A stretch of DNA of 64,000 nt from Procambarus clarkii (lineage: Eukaryota > Arthropoda > Malacostraca > Decapoda > Cambaridae). Positions within the stretch are counted from its first letter, which is position 1; each line of letters begins with the position of its first letter. The DNA lies in the NCBI RefSeq assembly GCF_040958095.1, contig NC_091208.1:11865083-11929082 (forward strand), in the 5' to 3' direction. Positions 45,541 to 57,560 of this stretch are shown piece by piece. Below the pieces are notes generated by a model. The model saw only the letters and a list, made by a program, of their open reading frames with translations, did no database searches and was not told the origin of the DNA. Both the position numbers and the translations under genes were made by a program.

Positions 45541-46750
45541 ACCATTTCTTTATAGTTGTCACGGCGGAACCATCTGGGATGTGGCGTGCGCGGCCCGAGG
45601 CGGACATCCACGTCCAGTTGAACTTCGTCATTATCACTACAAGCGTCACTGGTTTCACTTTGTTCTTTATCACAATCACTTTCATCATTTCCACTGCTAT
45701 ATTCCTTCAAACAGAGTTTATTAGACCCGGTATCAACATCTTGATCGTCATCTTCAATAAAGTTCTCACCCTCAGTGTCACTATGTTCATCATCAGGATC
45801 AGTTGCGCCATAATACTCATCGACAGCACTATGCGTTTCTACGTGGAATAGTTTACCTCTGTTCATAGCGCACTGCGTTGATGAGGCTGGGGTGTGGGGA
45901 GCCGTGGTGGGAGAGCCCAGCTGGTGTGAGGGCTGGGACACCCCCTGCTGGGGTCTCCCCTGGGGTACTGGCCGCATGGGAGCACATGGTGGTACCCCAG
46001 GTTGGTGTGGCCTGCACTCAGTTAATACTCTCACAGTGTCCTGAAGAGTGGTTATCATCGTCTTTTGGTGCATGATTTCCTTATTTTGCTCGGTTATCTG
46101 CTTGGTCAGGTTTTCCACAATTTTGCTTTGTTTTTCTACTGTATTCATAAGCTCACTAATTTTCTGTGCCTGATCCAGGCCCCCCGACCAACATGAATTG
46201 GTAGGGGACTACAACTGTGTCACTCGAGCTACTAGCCGTGGCGTTGGAGTGGTTGGGTAAGGGAGGAGAGTGTGACGGAGTGACCGGTGGGGGCACAGCA
46301 GATGAGCCAGGGTGGTTACTGGCGCCCCCAGCTGTTGTACCCCGGGCAGCCCGTCTCGGCGGGAGTGAGGTACAGTCCTCATGCCAGGCGGGAACTTCCT
46401 CCACGTGACAGTTTGCACACCTCAGTTTTAGTGCACCACCCTTTTTAGCATCACACACAGACGTTGCATGCATTCCGGCACAGTGGCCACACCGCTCATC
46501 ATTCCTACAGTTCCTTGCAACATGGTTCCACCGTTGGCACTTGTAACACCTGCGCCTGGGAGGGTTGTAAATCTTTATTGTTAGTTGCCGATAAACACTT
46601 GGAACAGTAAATCTTTCCAGCGGAGTCTCTTCGCTGGTCCAGTTGGCGAGAATAGTCTCTCTGCGCTTTGTTCTTTTCGCATTGAAAATATATTCATGCT
46701 GCTCTACCAGTGTGTGATCCTGGTAGAGGTCCAGACCAAAAATGATGACA
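45462..46750 (-). pseudogene. I-type LINE ORF1 (zinc knuckles and coiled coil)
   Basis: Open from the truncated 5' end at 46750. It carries an RNA-binding-like region (PSVYRQLTIKIYNPP), then zinc knuckles CYKCQRWNHVARNC and CGHCAGMHATSVC, and a Pro/Ser-rich segment. A frameshift in the C-run at about 46177-46184 leads to a false stop at 46156. The true frame continues with a coiled coil (MNTVEKQSKIVENL ...) and a very acidic tail, ending at 45462 inside the start of ORF2. It is a Gag-like protein. Confidence 0.85.
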
Positions 46751-47202
<452 letters not shown>

Positions 47203-47214
47203 ATATATGTTTGA

Positions 47215-48311
47215 GTGTTTGTTCACACCCCATATTATAGTGGACCCAACGTGAATGGTTGGGAAATGAAGTTGGGTGAACATCCCTTCGTTTTCGGGGC
47301 CAACGTGAAGTTTGGAAAGTCAGACCCAGTGGAGGTTGCCGTTCTTCGAGATACGGGTGCTGACATAAGTATGGTAACCAGGAGTATTCTCCCCAAGGAA
47401 TTTGATGATTCACCTGTGGGAGTGGTGAGGATATGCAGTGTGGGGGAGGAATACAGGTTGCCACTTCACGAAGTACAGCTGATTGCCGACTGCGGAGTTG
47501 AGAAAGCTATAGTAGCTGTAGCCCCTAAATTACCCATAGAGCATGTACAGATGGTGCTGGGTAATGACCTCGGAGGAGGCAGGATACAACCCGATTGGGC
47601 CAGGAGTGCCTATGTTGCAAGCAGCGGTACAACCCTGCCAGGTGAGGTATCGGTCGTTCCAGATGGTAGTGAGGAAGCCGAATTCGCCAGGGGAAACGTC
47701 GCCAGAGACGACGACAACGAGGGCGAGAGTGCAGAGAGGTCATCGGAGGTCGTGGAAAACCCCGACGGGACCTCCGACTAAGCCTGATGATGCGTGTGGA
47801 AGAGTGGCGAGGAGCAGCTGTACAAACGCCTGGGGCGGTGAAGAGGCTGCAGACCGCACTCCCTCCACACAGAAACGTGAATAAAGCAAGCTCAGTGGAT
47901 GAGCGAACGGCAGTGAGGGGCAGAGTGGAGGAGCCACGACGCAGTGCACCCTATGCCGGCCAGATGAATAGTGGTAGGTGCAAGATGAACCACCGTGGTG
48001 AGGTGAGCCACAGGGAGGTGGATGAGCCCAACCACGAACCGAAGAAGACGTCTGCAGGGAAGAGAATCTCATGGAGGAGTGAAGATGTTCGTCGGGAACG
48101 AAGGAGCGAATGGTATAGGAAAGGCAATACGAAGAAAGCAGGGAATAGGTACACCCAGGGTAGGCGCCAGCCTAACCAGAGGGGCATTGGGCCATCGCAA
48201 AAGCCTAGTGTGGAAGAGGGGAAGCTGCTGGATGGAGTACAGGTGACAAGTGCCACTGTGAGGAGACAACGCACCTATGGGAGAAGAGGAACCGAGAAGA
48301 GAGAAGATTAG
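47215..48311 (+). pseudogene. Gypsy-C copy 2 protease and Arg-rich extension
   Basis: An uninterrupted protease: VLRDTGADISMVTR (about 47350) and MVLGNDLGGG (about 47555). A 1-base deletion near 47766 (GACGGGACC against GACGAGGACC in copy 1) shifts the frame to a stop at 47781. The basic extension continues in the frame of 47787-48311. Apart from that it is very close to copy 1, and it shows the protease chain before the MITE landed. Confidence 0.84.
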
Positions 48312-48357
48312 CGAAGAGGAGCTCACGAGAGGAAACATGGAGTACCTGTAGGATGCA

Positions 48358-48606
48358 GTGGAAGTGCAAGACTATCTCGGAGTGCACGACGCGGTGGAGG
48401 CGCTGCATGCACTGAATCTTACAGTGGTAACGAGCCGTTGGAGTACACTCGTAGGCACGGAGAGAGGATTTCTTGTAGGTGTTCAGGGAACACCCATCAC
48501 ACCCGGTCCTATGCGAGGTGAAGATATAAAGAGGCAAGTGACTGGCAAGGTGGTACGAGCCACGTCGCAAACTGGAGGAGTGACACTTCAGGAACGGAGG
48601 GAGTAA
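48358..48606 (+). CDS. Small ORF near the Gypsy-C 3' end, copy 2
   Basis: 82 codons, equivalent to 31554-31823 of copy 1, and open in both copies despite damage elsewhere. Shared segments include ALHALNLTVVT, GFLVGVQGTPI and GKVVRATSQTGGVTLQE. No recognised domain. It may be a relic of a longer protein. Confidence 0.35.
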   Translation: MEVQDYLGVHDAVEALHALNLTVVTSRWSTLVGTERGFLVGVQGTPITPGPMRGEDIKRQVTGKVVRATSQTGGVTLQERRE

Positions 48607-48658
48607 GAGTATAGGTTGCCCCCTTGAGTGCTGCTCTTCCGATATGACTCTTATTTTA

Positions 48659-50646
48659 AGGGGAGGGGTATATTACGATGCCCTCTCCTATTTCTTTCAT
48701 TTGCCCGCTTTAAGAGTCATATCAGCTCTCCCTACTTATTCTCTGAGGTTCAGGGAGTCTATTGATATATGTGGCGACCAGCCCGGCTGCCAGTTAAGGG
48801 AGAAAGTTACATTATAAGTTGTAAGTAAGGGGAAATTGGCGCCCTGATATAAAATGAAAGAGTATCCCCTAATGCAGATATAACGTTTTGGAAGGGGACA
48901 CTAGCCGATCGCAGATTGGCCGACTTAGGTCGCTGGCGACCAATCAGGGCCCGCCATGACATCACCGAGTGCCCCGGGTGGCGCCAACTTCAGAGTTGAC
49001 CTGACCGTGAAGGCGAGAGGACGCACCTCGGTCAGCTCTCAAGGATTTGAGGCTCTACAAGCCTTTCGTAGTGGATTAGAGCTGGCTATTGCAGCCCATC
49101 TTATGTATTGGAGACCCCGCGCTTCTAGGAAGCAGAAAAGGAACCAAGTTATTGAGCAAAAGAGTGCCAAACTTGGAAAATATTCGGCGACGACGCTGGG
49201 CGGCGACGCTGGACGTTGAGGGCCTGGAAAGGTGTGGCGGGCAGGCCTAGCTGTGACCGGGTCACATCCACTGAGGGTTTTGGAAGGACGACACCGTTCC
49301 TAGGACAAGCAGGAACGCCTTGTGGAAGGGGCGAGTGTGGGCAAATAGTGATTAGCTCAGCGCCCATCGATGAACCAGGATTGGGGTAGCTGAATCTCAG
49401 GGATTGGAACGGCGACGACGCGAAGGCTCCACGACACCTGAGGACCTGTGGAACGTTCCTGGATAGTCAAGGATCGACTTAGGAAGCGTGGGAACCTCAC
49501 ACCATCGAGGGACAGGCGTCGTGAGCCAGGAATGTAAGGTAGATCATTTTCCCTCCCATTACCCCTTGTGTGAGTAGGCTAGTTAGGCCCAATATTTACT
49601 TATGTATGTGGCAATAGGACATTAATACTTTAGTAGTAGAATAGGCTGCAAGGCAGCTTGTGTCCAGGACTGTCAGGGGGACAGTGTGTATGGATGGCAG
49701 GACAGTGAAGAAGAGGCGCCGACGTGGTGAAGAGGCCCTCCTGTGAGAGAGTGTGGGACTCCTGTCTTTCTGCCCAGTTGAAGGAGTGTTGGAGGTCGTG
49801 GAAGAAGAGGCTGACAATCTCCAGTCTTATTATCCTTATTTTCATATTCATGTATTACTTGTGATTGTATGTGTGTTCATGTAATTTGCATCAGTAAATT
49901 CACACATTTTATCATTGTGTTTAAGTGTGCCTCCATTTATAATATTTCTTTATGAACATACACGAAGGTTATCATAGTACCACCTAGGGAACACTACGTT
50001 CTCTATAGAAATTCTCATTGCCTGGAGAGTGGTAAAGACAGCACGGACCTATATAAAAGTGTACCCTTAGCCATCCGATCAGTATCAGTGCCTGAATGGT
50101 GGCAACTAGTAACGTAGTGGCTAGAGAGAGGTAAAGCTACACAGACCTTCCTGGGAGAGTACCCTGGGCCGACAGTCTAGTAGCAGATCTACGGGAGTAG
50201 CAATCTTCTGGCTACAAACAATATATAATACACCCACTGAACTGCATTGCTGGGGTGCAGATGTAATAACCCAGCTGGCGACCTTGTTAAGAAGAAGATA
50301 GAGAAGACAGGCGGGAAAGGAGTTCCTGCAACCTTTTTGTCTGGCAGGCAAGACTCAGGGAGGTTATGGTTATAAGGTAAGCCTGAGTCTTCCTTCACTC
50401 CCCCACGGGTCTAGGCCGGAACTGTTAACAGTAGTTTCCCCGTGTTTGACTGAAGGGCTTCCAGGGTGAATCAGTGGCACCCCCTTTTGTGGTGGAAGCA
50501 AAGACCTGTGGAGGTGGGCATTGTTGGTCCTCGCTTATGTGACCAAGGAGACTCCGGTGAATCCAGGGAGTCAGAGGGGCTCAGTATCCAGCCTTTTGAG
50601 CCCCTAGCAGCTGAGTGCTAGCAGAGCCCCGGCCCACCCCCACGTG

Positions 50647-50649
<3 letters not shown>
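48659..50649 (+). repeat. Gypsy-C copy 2 polypurine tract and 3' LTR
   Basis: The polypurine tract AAGGGGAGGGG at 48659-48669 precedes the LTR, which starts at 48671 as TATTACGATG (TG changed to TA) and ends CCCCCACGTGACA at 50649. Length is about 1979 bp. It matches 26333-28293 throughout. The 5' LTR of this copy is absent. Confidence 0.88.

Positions 50650-50711
<62 letters not shown>
50650..50711. repeat. (AT)n microsatellite
   Basis: About 31 AT units directly after the Gypsy-C LTR end. Confidence 0.97.
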
Positions 50712-51227
<516 letters not shown>

Positions 51228-51619
51228 AAATATGACCGAAAAAGTAAGATTAATAATTCTAACACGAATTTTCTCAATCTTTCGTACATTACGCTTCACT
51301 GTTGGAGGTAAATCAAAAATCAATTCTCCAAAATTCATTTTTATTTCTAGTCTGACGCGACACAGGCGCATTTCGTAAAACTTATTACATTTTCAAAGAC
51401 TTTAGTTCACAAACCCACAACTGATTAGAACTTATGTATCTCCGATTTTATATCTACATTTGAGTGAGGTGGGAGGGGTGATGTGGCATTAACACAAGAC
51501 AGAACAAGAGGGGATATTAATAGGGTATTAAAAGTATCAACACAAGACAGAACACAAACAATGGGTATTGAATAGAAGTGTTTGTAGAAAGCCTATTGGT
51601 CCATATTTCTTGATGCTTC

Positions 51620-52378
51620 TATATTGGAGCGGAGTCTTGAGGTGGGTAGAATATAGGTGTGCAATAATTGGCTGTTGATTGCTGGTGTTGACTTCTTGAT
51701 GTGTAGTGCCTCGCAAACGTCAAGCCGCCTGCTATCGCTGTATCTATCGATGATTTCTGTGTTGTTTACTAGGATTTCTCTGGCGATGGTTTGGTTGTGG
51801 GAAGAGATTATATGTTCCTTAATGGAGCCCTATTGCTTATGCATCGTTAAACGCCTAGAAAGAGATGTTGTTGTCTTGCCTATATACTGGGTTTTTTGGA
51901 GCTTACAGTCCCCAAGTGGGCATTTGAAGGCATAGACGACGTTAGTCTCTTTTAAAGCGTTCTGTTTTGTGTCTGGAGAGTTTCTCATGAGTAGGCTGGC
52001 CGTTTTTCTGGTTTTATAGTAAATCGTCAGTTGTATCCTCTGATTTTTGTCTGTAGGGATAACGTTTCTATTAACAATATCTTTCAGGACCCTTTCCTCC
52101 GTTTTATGAGCTGTGGAAAAGAAGTTCCTGTAAAATAGTCTAATAGGGGGTATAGGTGTTGTGTTAGTTGTCTCTTCAGAGGTTGCATGGCTTTTCACTT
52201 TCCTTCTTATGATGTCTTCGATGAAACCATTGGAGAAGCCGTTATTGACTAGGACCTGCCTTACCCTACAGAGTTCTTCGTCGACTTGCTTCCATTCTGA
52301 GCTGTGGCTGAGAGCACGGTCGACATATGCGTTAACAACACTCCTCTTGTACCTGTCATGGGCAGTCGCTGTTGGCAT
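51620..52378 (-). pseudogene. Penelope-like GIY-YIG endonuclease region
   Basis: After the linker (DRYKRSVVNAYVDRALSHS), the domain reads NVVYAFKCPLGDC ... QYIGKTTTSLSRRL, the GIY-YIG-type core with the YIG and Arg motif. A TAG at 51830-51832 (after TMHKQ) cuts it, and reading continues GSIKEHIISSHN, which holds the expected His/Asn region. The CCHH-like Cys spacing before the YIG motif fits Penelope endonucleases. Confidence 0.86.
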
Positions 52379-52384
52379 TTAGGC

Positions 52385-53205
52385 ACATTCCTATGTTTGT
52401 TTCCTTAGTGTAGACTGCAGTGTGGAAACCTCCGCCCTTTTCCATGACTGTTACATCTAGAAAGGGCAGCTTCCCATCCTTTTCCATCTCGTAAGTGAAA
52501 CGCAGCACGGAACTCTGCTCAAATGCCTCCTACAGCTCCTGCAGATGTCTGACATCAGGTACCTGTGTAAAAATGTCGTCAACATACCTGCAGTATATGG
52601 CCGGTTTCAAGTTCATGTCGACTAAGACTTTTTGCTCGATGGTACCCATGTAGAAGTTTGCAAACAGGACACCTACGGGAGAACCCATGGCGACCCCATC
52701 TACTTGCTTATACCTGTGCCCATCCGGGCTCAAGAAGGGTGCCTCTTTAGTACAAGCTTGGAGTAGTTTCCTCAGAATATTTTCTGGCATGTCAAGAGGA
52801 GTACAGGCTGGATCACGATACACTCTGTCGGCTATCATTCCGATTGTCTCGTCCACAGGTACGTTGGTAAACAGCGATTCTACGTCCAACGAGGCTCTTA
52901 TCCCTGTGGCCCGTGTGCCCCGCAGTAAGTCAACAAATTCCTTTGGAGACTTCAGGCTGAAGGCGCAAGGAACATAAGGAGTCAGCAGGCCGTTGAGTCG
53001 CTTCGCCAGTCTGTACGTGGGTGTGGGTATCTGGCTAATGATTGGCCGAAGTGGGTTTCCAGGCTTGTGCGTCTTGACATTTCCATACGCATATCCAGGT
53101 TTATATTCTCCAATGATCTTTGGCAGGTGGAGTCCGGATTTCTTGGCGTTCACAGTTTCGATCAGTTTGTTGACCTTTGCTTTTAATTCGGCTGTAGTGT
53201 CCTGA
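52385..53205 (-). pseudogene. Penelope-like reverse transcriptase (partial)
   Basis: RT core: GNVKTHKPGNPLRPIISQ, ASLDVESLFTNVPVDE, GVAMGSPVGVLFANFYM and the catalytic CRYVDDIF (about 52580). A stop at 52530 replaces a residue after VRHLQEL; matching sequence continues (LPFLDVTVMEKGGGFHTAVY) to about 52385. A frameshift there leads to the endonuclease frame. Telomerase-like Penelope RTs prime at nicked DNA. Confidence 0.9.
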
Positions 53206-53224
53206 TCATAATAAGCATATAGGT

Positions 53225-54310
53225 AATAAGCATAGGTTACGCATAGATTACCGGCAAGTTAACAAGGTTACAGTAGTTGATTCAGATCTCCCTCCGAGGA
53301 TAGAAGAGTATATTGATACCACTGGTAGGTCAACCTACCGAACGAAGTTTGACCTCTTCAAGGGCTATTGACAGGTACCTCTGACAGAGTGTGCCTAACC
53401 TATTTCTGCTTTTGTGACACCTGGTCGTCTTTTTGATTGTCAAGTGTTGCCATTTGTAATGAAAAAGCCGCCTCTAAATTTCAGCTGATTGATGTCAATT
53501 GTACTATGCAACATACAGAACGCCATGGTCTACAATAGATGACTTGTTGATGTAAGACTCGAAGTGTGAAGACCATTTATGACAGATGGAAGCATTATTT
53601 TTGACTATTCAACAAGCTCGGTTGGTAGTCAATCTGCATGAATCGGAATTTGTTAAGACCTCTGTTATCTTTTTTAGGACATGAGGTTGGTGTTGGAAGG
53701 ACCGCCTCTAAGATCAGCACGTAAGGGGGTCTTGCGGGTCCTGGGTATGGGCGGATTCTATCGTAAGTTCTTTCCTAACTTCTCAACTGTAGCAGTGCCT
53801 TTGACAAATCTGAAGAAGGGAGCAAAGTTTATGTGGATCAAGGACTGTCAGCTGGCCTATGAAAGCCTAGAAGCCATACTGATAATATTTCCCATTTTCA
53901 TGTCCTCTAATTTCATTGACAGATTCACATTAACAGTCGATGCTTCAGACTACAGCATAGGGGCAGTGTTTTCACAGAAAGATACTATAGGGGTAGAACA
54001 CCCTGTGGCTTATTAGTCCCAGAAATTAAGTGATTGACAAGGGATTGATTGATTGATTGATTGATTCAGTGAGAGAAAGAAACATTGGCCCGGGTGAGCA
54101 CTGTGCAACATTTTGATGCCGATTTGACAAGTAATGGTTATCCAATTTTGGTCAGATCTCACCATAATCCTTAAAAATTTCTAGCTCAGTTCCACCATAA
54201 GAATCTCAGGTTAACCAGATGGAGTCTTCACCTCTAGCAGTACGCACTTTGAATTTAAAACATTAAAGGTGTTGAGAATGTGATAGCAGATGCCTTGTCA
54301 CAAATCTAAA
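53225..54310 (+). pseudogene. Gypsy-D reverse transcriptase and RNase H, decayed
   Basis: Heavily mutated Ty3/Gypsy RT: DLPPRIEEYID, TKFDLFKGY, QVPLTE, ISAFVTPG, QVLPFVMK and IFLGHEVG-like blocks, with stops and shifts throughout. RNase H (53681-54016) is cleaner: VLGMGGFYRKFFPNFST, FTLTVDASDYSIGAVF, followed by degenerate LTRW and GVENVIADALSQI ending at about 54290. A polypurine tract follows within 70 bp, so no integrase lies after RNase H. Confidence 0.85.
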
Positions 54311-54353
54311 AGGCTAATTTGTATTTTTTCATGAAACTAAAACAAATTCTTTT

Positions 54354-54900
54354 AGAAGGGGAGGTGTGACGATGTCGACGCCTTATGTTGACCACACCCG
54401 ACCCCATTTTCTGTTGCCCGGTGGAAGGCAGTGATTTTATTGACCCCGGTGTAGTTTCCTTCTTACTAACCACATTTTACTCCTCAGAAGTGATGTGAGT
54501 GTTATCTTGAGCGACAGGAATCAGTTCACCCAGGCAGTCCTGATCTCAAGACATGTTCCAGTGGAAATAAGTGGCTGAGTTGGTGTGGAATGTGATTTGT
54601 CTATGATACTTAGTATTGGCGATTGGACCGACGTCCCCGGGATTGCTAAGTTGAGTTATGAGATGGGAATCAATGTCCGTCTGTTAAGGCTTGTTATAAT
54701 TGAAGCCTGCCAGTGTGTTGCTGGAGATCCCGGCCAGTGTGTTGCAGGAGACCCCGTCAGCGTATTGCTGGAGAACCCTTCTAGTGTTGCTGGAGACCTC
54801 TGCCAGCGTATTGCTGGAGATTAGAAGTGTGTTGTAAGTTGAAGTACACAATAGAAGTTGTATAGGCTTCCCACTCTTCCTAACTCATCAAATTATCTCC
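54354..54900 (+). repeat. Gypsy-D polypurine tract and start of 3' LTR
   Basis: AGAAGGGGAGG (54354-54364) precedes TGTGACGATGTCGACGCC, the probable LTR start at 54365. The LTR end is not determined. Inside, at about 54708-54826, a short unit CAGTGTGTTGCTGGAGA recurs about five times with variation. Confidence 0.65.
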
Positions 54901-55479
54901 CATATTAAAAATCTGTCACAATAATTTTCAATTTCTATCAACCACAGAAACTAAACAAAGTATTACGCTGTTAAACGTGGCATAAGATATGCACTAATAG
55001 TCTTTTGTAATAACTCCAAACATTAAAGCAAAGGTAACATGTTCCTTTAACTAAATTAATAACTAGAAGTTATAACCGGCTTTAAATACTGCTAAAATGA
55101 CTTGAAGAATTTTTATCACTACCTAATAATCAACAACAATAAGTCTGCACAGTAATCCATAAAAATAATCATCTACAATAATTAAACATAACAGTCCTCT
55201 TCAATAATCCAAAAAAATAGCCTAACATATATAAACCCCAATAATAACCGTCCAGCACAATCAACCACAAAAAATATATAACTATCCACCACAATAACTA
55301 TCCAGAATAATCCACCACAATAACTCTCCTTAATAATCAACTACAATCACCCTCCATAAATAATCCACCAAAATACCCTCATAATAATTCACCACAACAA
55401 ACCAAAACATTGTGCTATAGCCAGTGACCTTTCACGTGTATATGACAACATTGCCACAACTGGAAACAGTGCCGCGAAG
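54901..55479. other. AT-rich region with degenerate short repeats
   Basis: No gene. From about 55140 to 55410, imperfect repeats of AATAATCCACCACAATAACT-type sequence recur with variable spacing. Confidence 0.6.
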
Positions 55480-55735
55480 GGTTATCTTGAGGTTATCTTG
55501 AGACGATTTCGGGGCTTTTAGTGTCCCCGTGGCCCGGTCCCTGACCAGGCCTCCACCCCCAGGAAGCAGCCCGTAGCAGCTGTCAAACTCCCAGGTACCT
55601 ATTTACTGCTAGGTAACAGGGGCATCATGGTGAAAGAAACATTTTGCCAATTTGTCTCCGCCTCCACCGGGGATCGAACACGGAACCTCAGGACTACGAA
55701 TCCGAAGCGCTGTCCACCCAGCTGTCAGGCGCCCC
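55480..55735 (-). mobile_element. tRNA-derived SINE, copy 2
   Basis: The inverse of the SINE plan at 23879. On the minus strand the head begins GGCGCCTGACAGCTGGGTGG with the B-box-like GTGTTCGATCCCC. The body holds the CTAGCAGTAAATAGGTACC block. The tail is GGGACACTAAAAGCCCCGAAATCGTC followed by two TCAAGATAACC units. This tail is more complete than in copy 1. A ~35-bp tail motif also resembles the LINE 3' end at 32622-32688. Confidence 0.87.
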
Positions 55736-57019
55736 AGGGTCGCCACAGAGTTATCCTACCGGCCATACAGGGAGAGATGGAAGCCTTCCGGTCAAGGAGA
55801 CTGGGGAGCGTACCGTCCATCATGGAAGAGTAGGAAGCTGACCGTCCGTCCTGAAAAGAGTTGGAAGCCTACTGGCAATTCAGGGAGACTGGGAAGCCTA
55901 CCGACCATCCAGGAGTAGGAAGCCTATAGGCTATCCTTGATTAGTGGTAGGACTACCAGCCATCTTGGGAGAGTGGAAAGCCTACCAGCTATCCTGGGAG
56001 AATTGGAAAACTACAGGCCATCCAGGATGAGTAGGAAGCCTAAAGACTATCCTGGAAGAGGGGTAAGCCTACCAGCCATCTTGGGAGAGTGGGAAGCCAA
56101 CCGTCCTGCCTTGGAGAATGAGAAACCTACCGGCGACCTTGGGAGATTATGAATCCTACCGGGCATCCTCGAAGAGTGGGAATCGTACCAGCCATCTTGG
56201 GAGAGTGGGAATCTTTCCGGCCATCCTGCAAAAATTGGGAAACCTACCACACATCTTGGGAGAGTGGGAAGCCTTCCAGTAATTCAGGAAGATTGGTAAG
56301 CCTACCCTCCATCTTGGAAGAGTTGGAATCCTACCGGCCATCTAGGATGAGTGGGAAGCTTACCGGCAATCCAGAAAAAGAGGGAGGCCTACCGGTCCTC
56401 TTGGGAAAGTAGGAATACTAACAGCAATCCAGGAAGAGTGAGAAGCCTACCTGCGATCTTGGGAGATTGGGAAGCGTACCTACTTTCTTGGAAGAGTGGG
56501 AAGCGTACTTGCTATCCAGGTGAGTAGAAAGCCTACCGGTCATCCAGGAAGAGTGGGAAGCCTACCGGCCATCTTGGGAGAGTGGGAATCCTACCCAATA
56601 TCTTGGGAGAGTCGGAATCCTAACGGCCTTCCTGGAAGAGCAGGAAGCCTACCGGCCATCCAGGAAGAGTGGGAAGCCTAAAGAAATCTGGAAAGAAGCA
56701 GATTTCAAGATTGGGAAAGATGTGAGAATTTTATGGAAGGAGGAAGGAAATGCTGAGATGATCATGGATAATGTGTTATAAAATAACTCCTGAGGTACAG
56801 TGTGGACTTTTTCTTGGGCGAATGGGAAGCCTAACGACCATCCAGGAAGAGAGGGAAGCCTACCAGCCATCAAGAGGGATTATGAAGTCAACCTGCCATC
56901 AAGGACGAGTGGGAATCCTAACTGCCATCTTAGGAGAGTGGATAGCCTACATAATATACAGGGAGAGTGGGATGCCTATCGGTCATCCAGGGAAAGTGGG
57001 AATCCTACAGGCCATCCAG

Positions 57020-57560
57020 GAAGAGTGGGAAGCCTACTTGCCATCTAAGAAGAATGGAAAGCCATCCGGCTCTCCAGGGTGGGTGGGAAGCCTACCGAAC
57101 GTCTTGGAAGAATGGAAAGCTTAAGTGCTATCCTTGGAGAGTTGGAAGCCTACTTGCTATTCTAGGGGATTGGGAAGCCTACCGACAATCCAGGGAGAGT
57201 GGGAAGCATACCGGCCTTCCAGGACGAGTGGGAAGCCTACTTGCCATCTAAGAAGAATGGAAAGCCATCCGGCTCTCCAGGGTGGGTGGGAAGCCTACCG
57301 AACGTCTTGGAAGAATGGAAAGCTTAAGTGCTATCCTTGGAGAGTTGGAAGCCTACTTGCTATTCTAGGGGATTGGGAAGCCTACCGACAATCCAGGGAG
57401 AGTGGGAAGCATACCGGCCTTCCAGGAAGAGTGGGAAGCCTACTTGCCATCTAAGAAGAATGGAAAGCCATCCGGCTCTCCAGGGTGGGTGGGAAGCCTA
57501 CCGAACGTCTTGGAAGAATGGAAAGCTTAAGTGCTATCCTGGGAGGGTGGGAATCCTAAG
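57020..57560. repeat. 203-bp higher-order repeat in the minisatellite
   Basis: Identical landmarks (CCTACTTGCCATCTAAGAAG) start at about 57034, 57237 and 57440, exactly 203 bp apart, which is seven 29-bp units. The blocks are nearly identical while neighbouring units are divergent, so this is a recent block duplication. Confidence 0.93.

Larger units (their letters stand above)
41504..46750 (-). mobile_element. I-type LINE with endonuclease, RT and RNase H
   Basis: A minus-strand non-LTR element inserted into a Gypsy-A LTR. From 5' to 3' it has ORF1 with two zinc knuckles (46560-46440) and a coiled coil, ORF2 with apurinic-type endonuclease, RT, RNase H and a terminal Cys-His motif, then a 3' UTR with a hairpin at 41518-41532. 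RNase H after RT places it in the I group. The 5' end is truncated within ORF1 at about 46750. ORFs carry several stops and shifts. Confidence 0.9.
47208..50649 (+). mobile_element. Gypsy-C copy 2, 5'-truncated
   Basis: Starts abruptly inside the protease upstream region (equivalent to about 30027 of copy 1). It contains protease, the basic ORF, the small conserved ORF, a polypurine tract and a complete 3' LTR. It lacks the palindromic MITE seen in copy 1 and, like copy 1, lacks integrase, RT and RNase H. (AT)n tracts border both ends. Confidence 0.86.
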
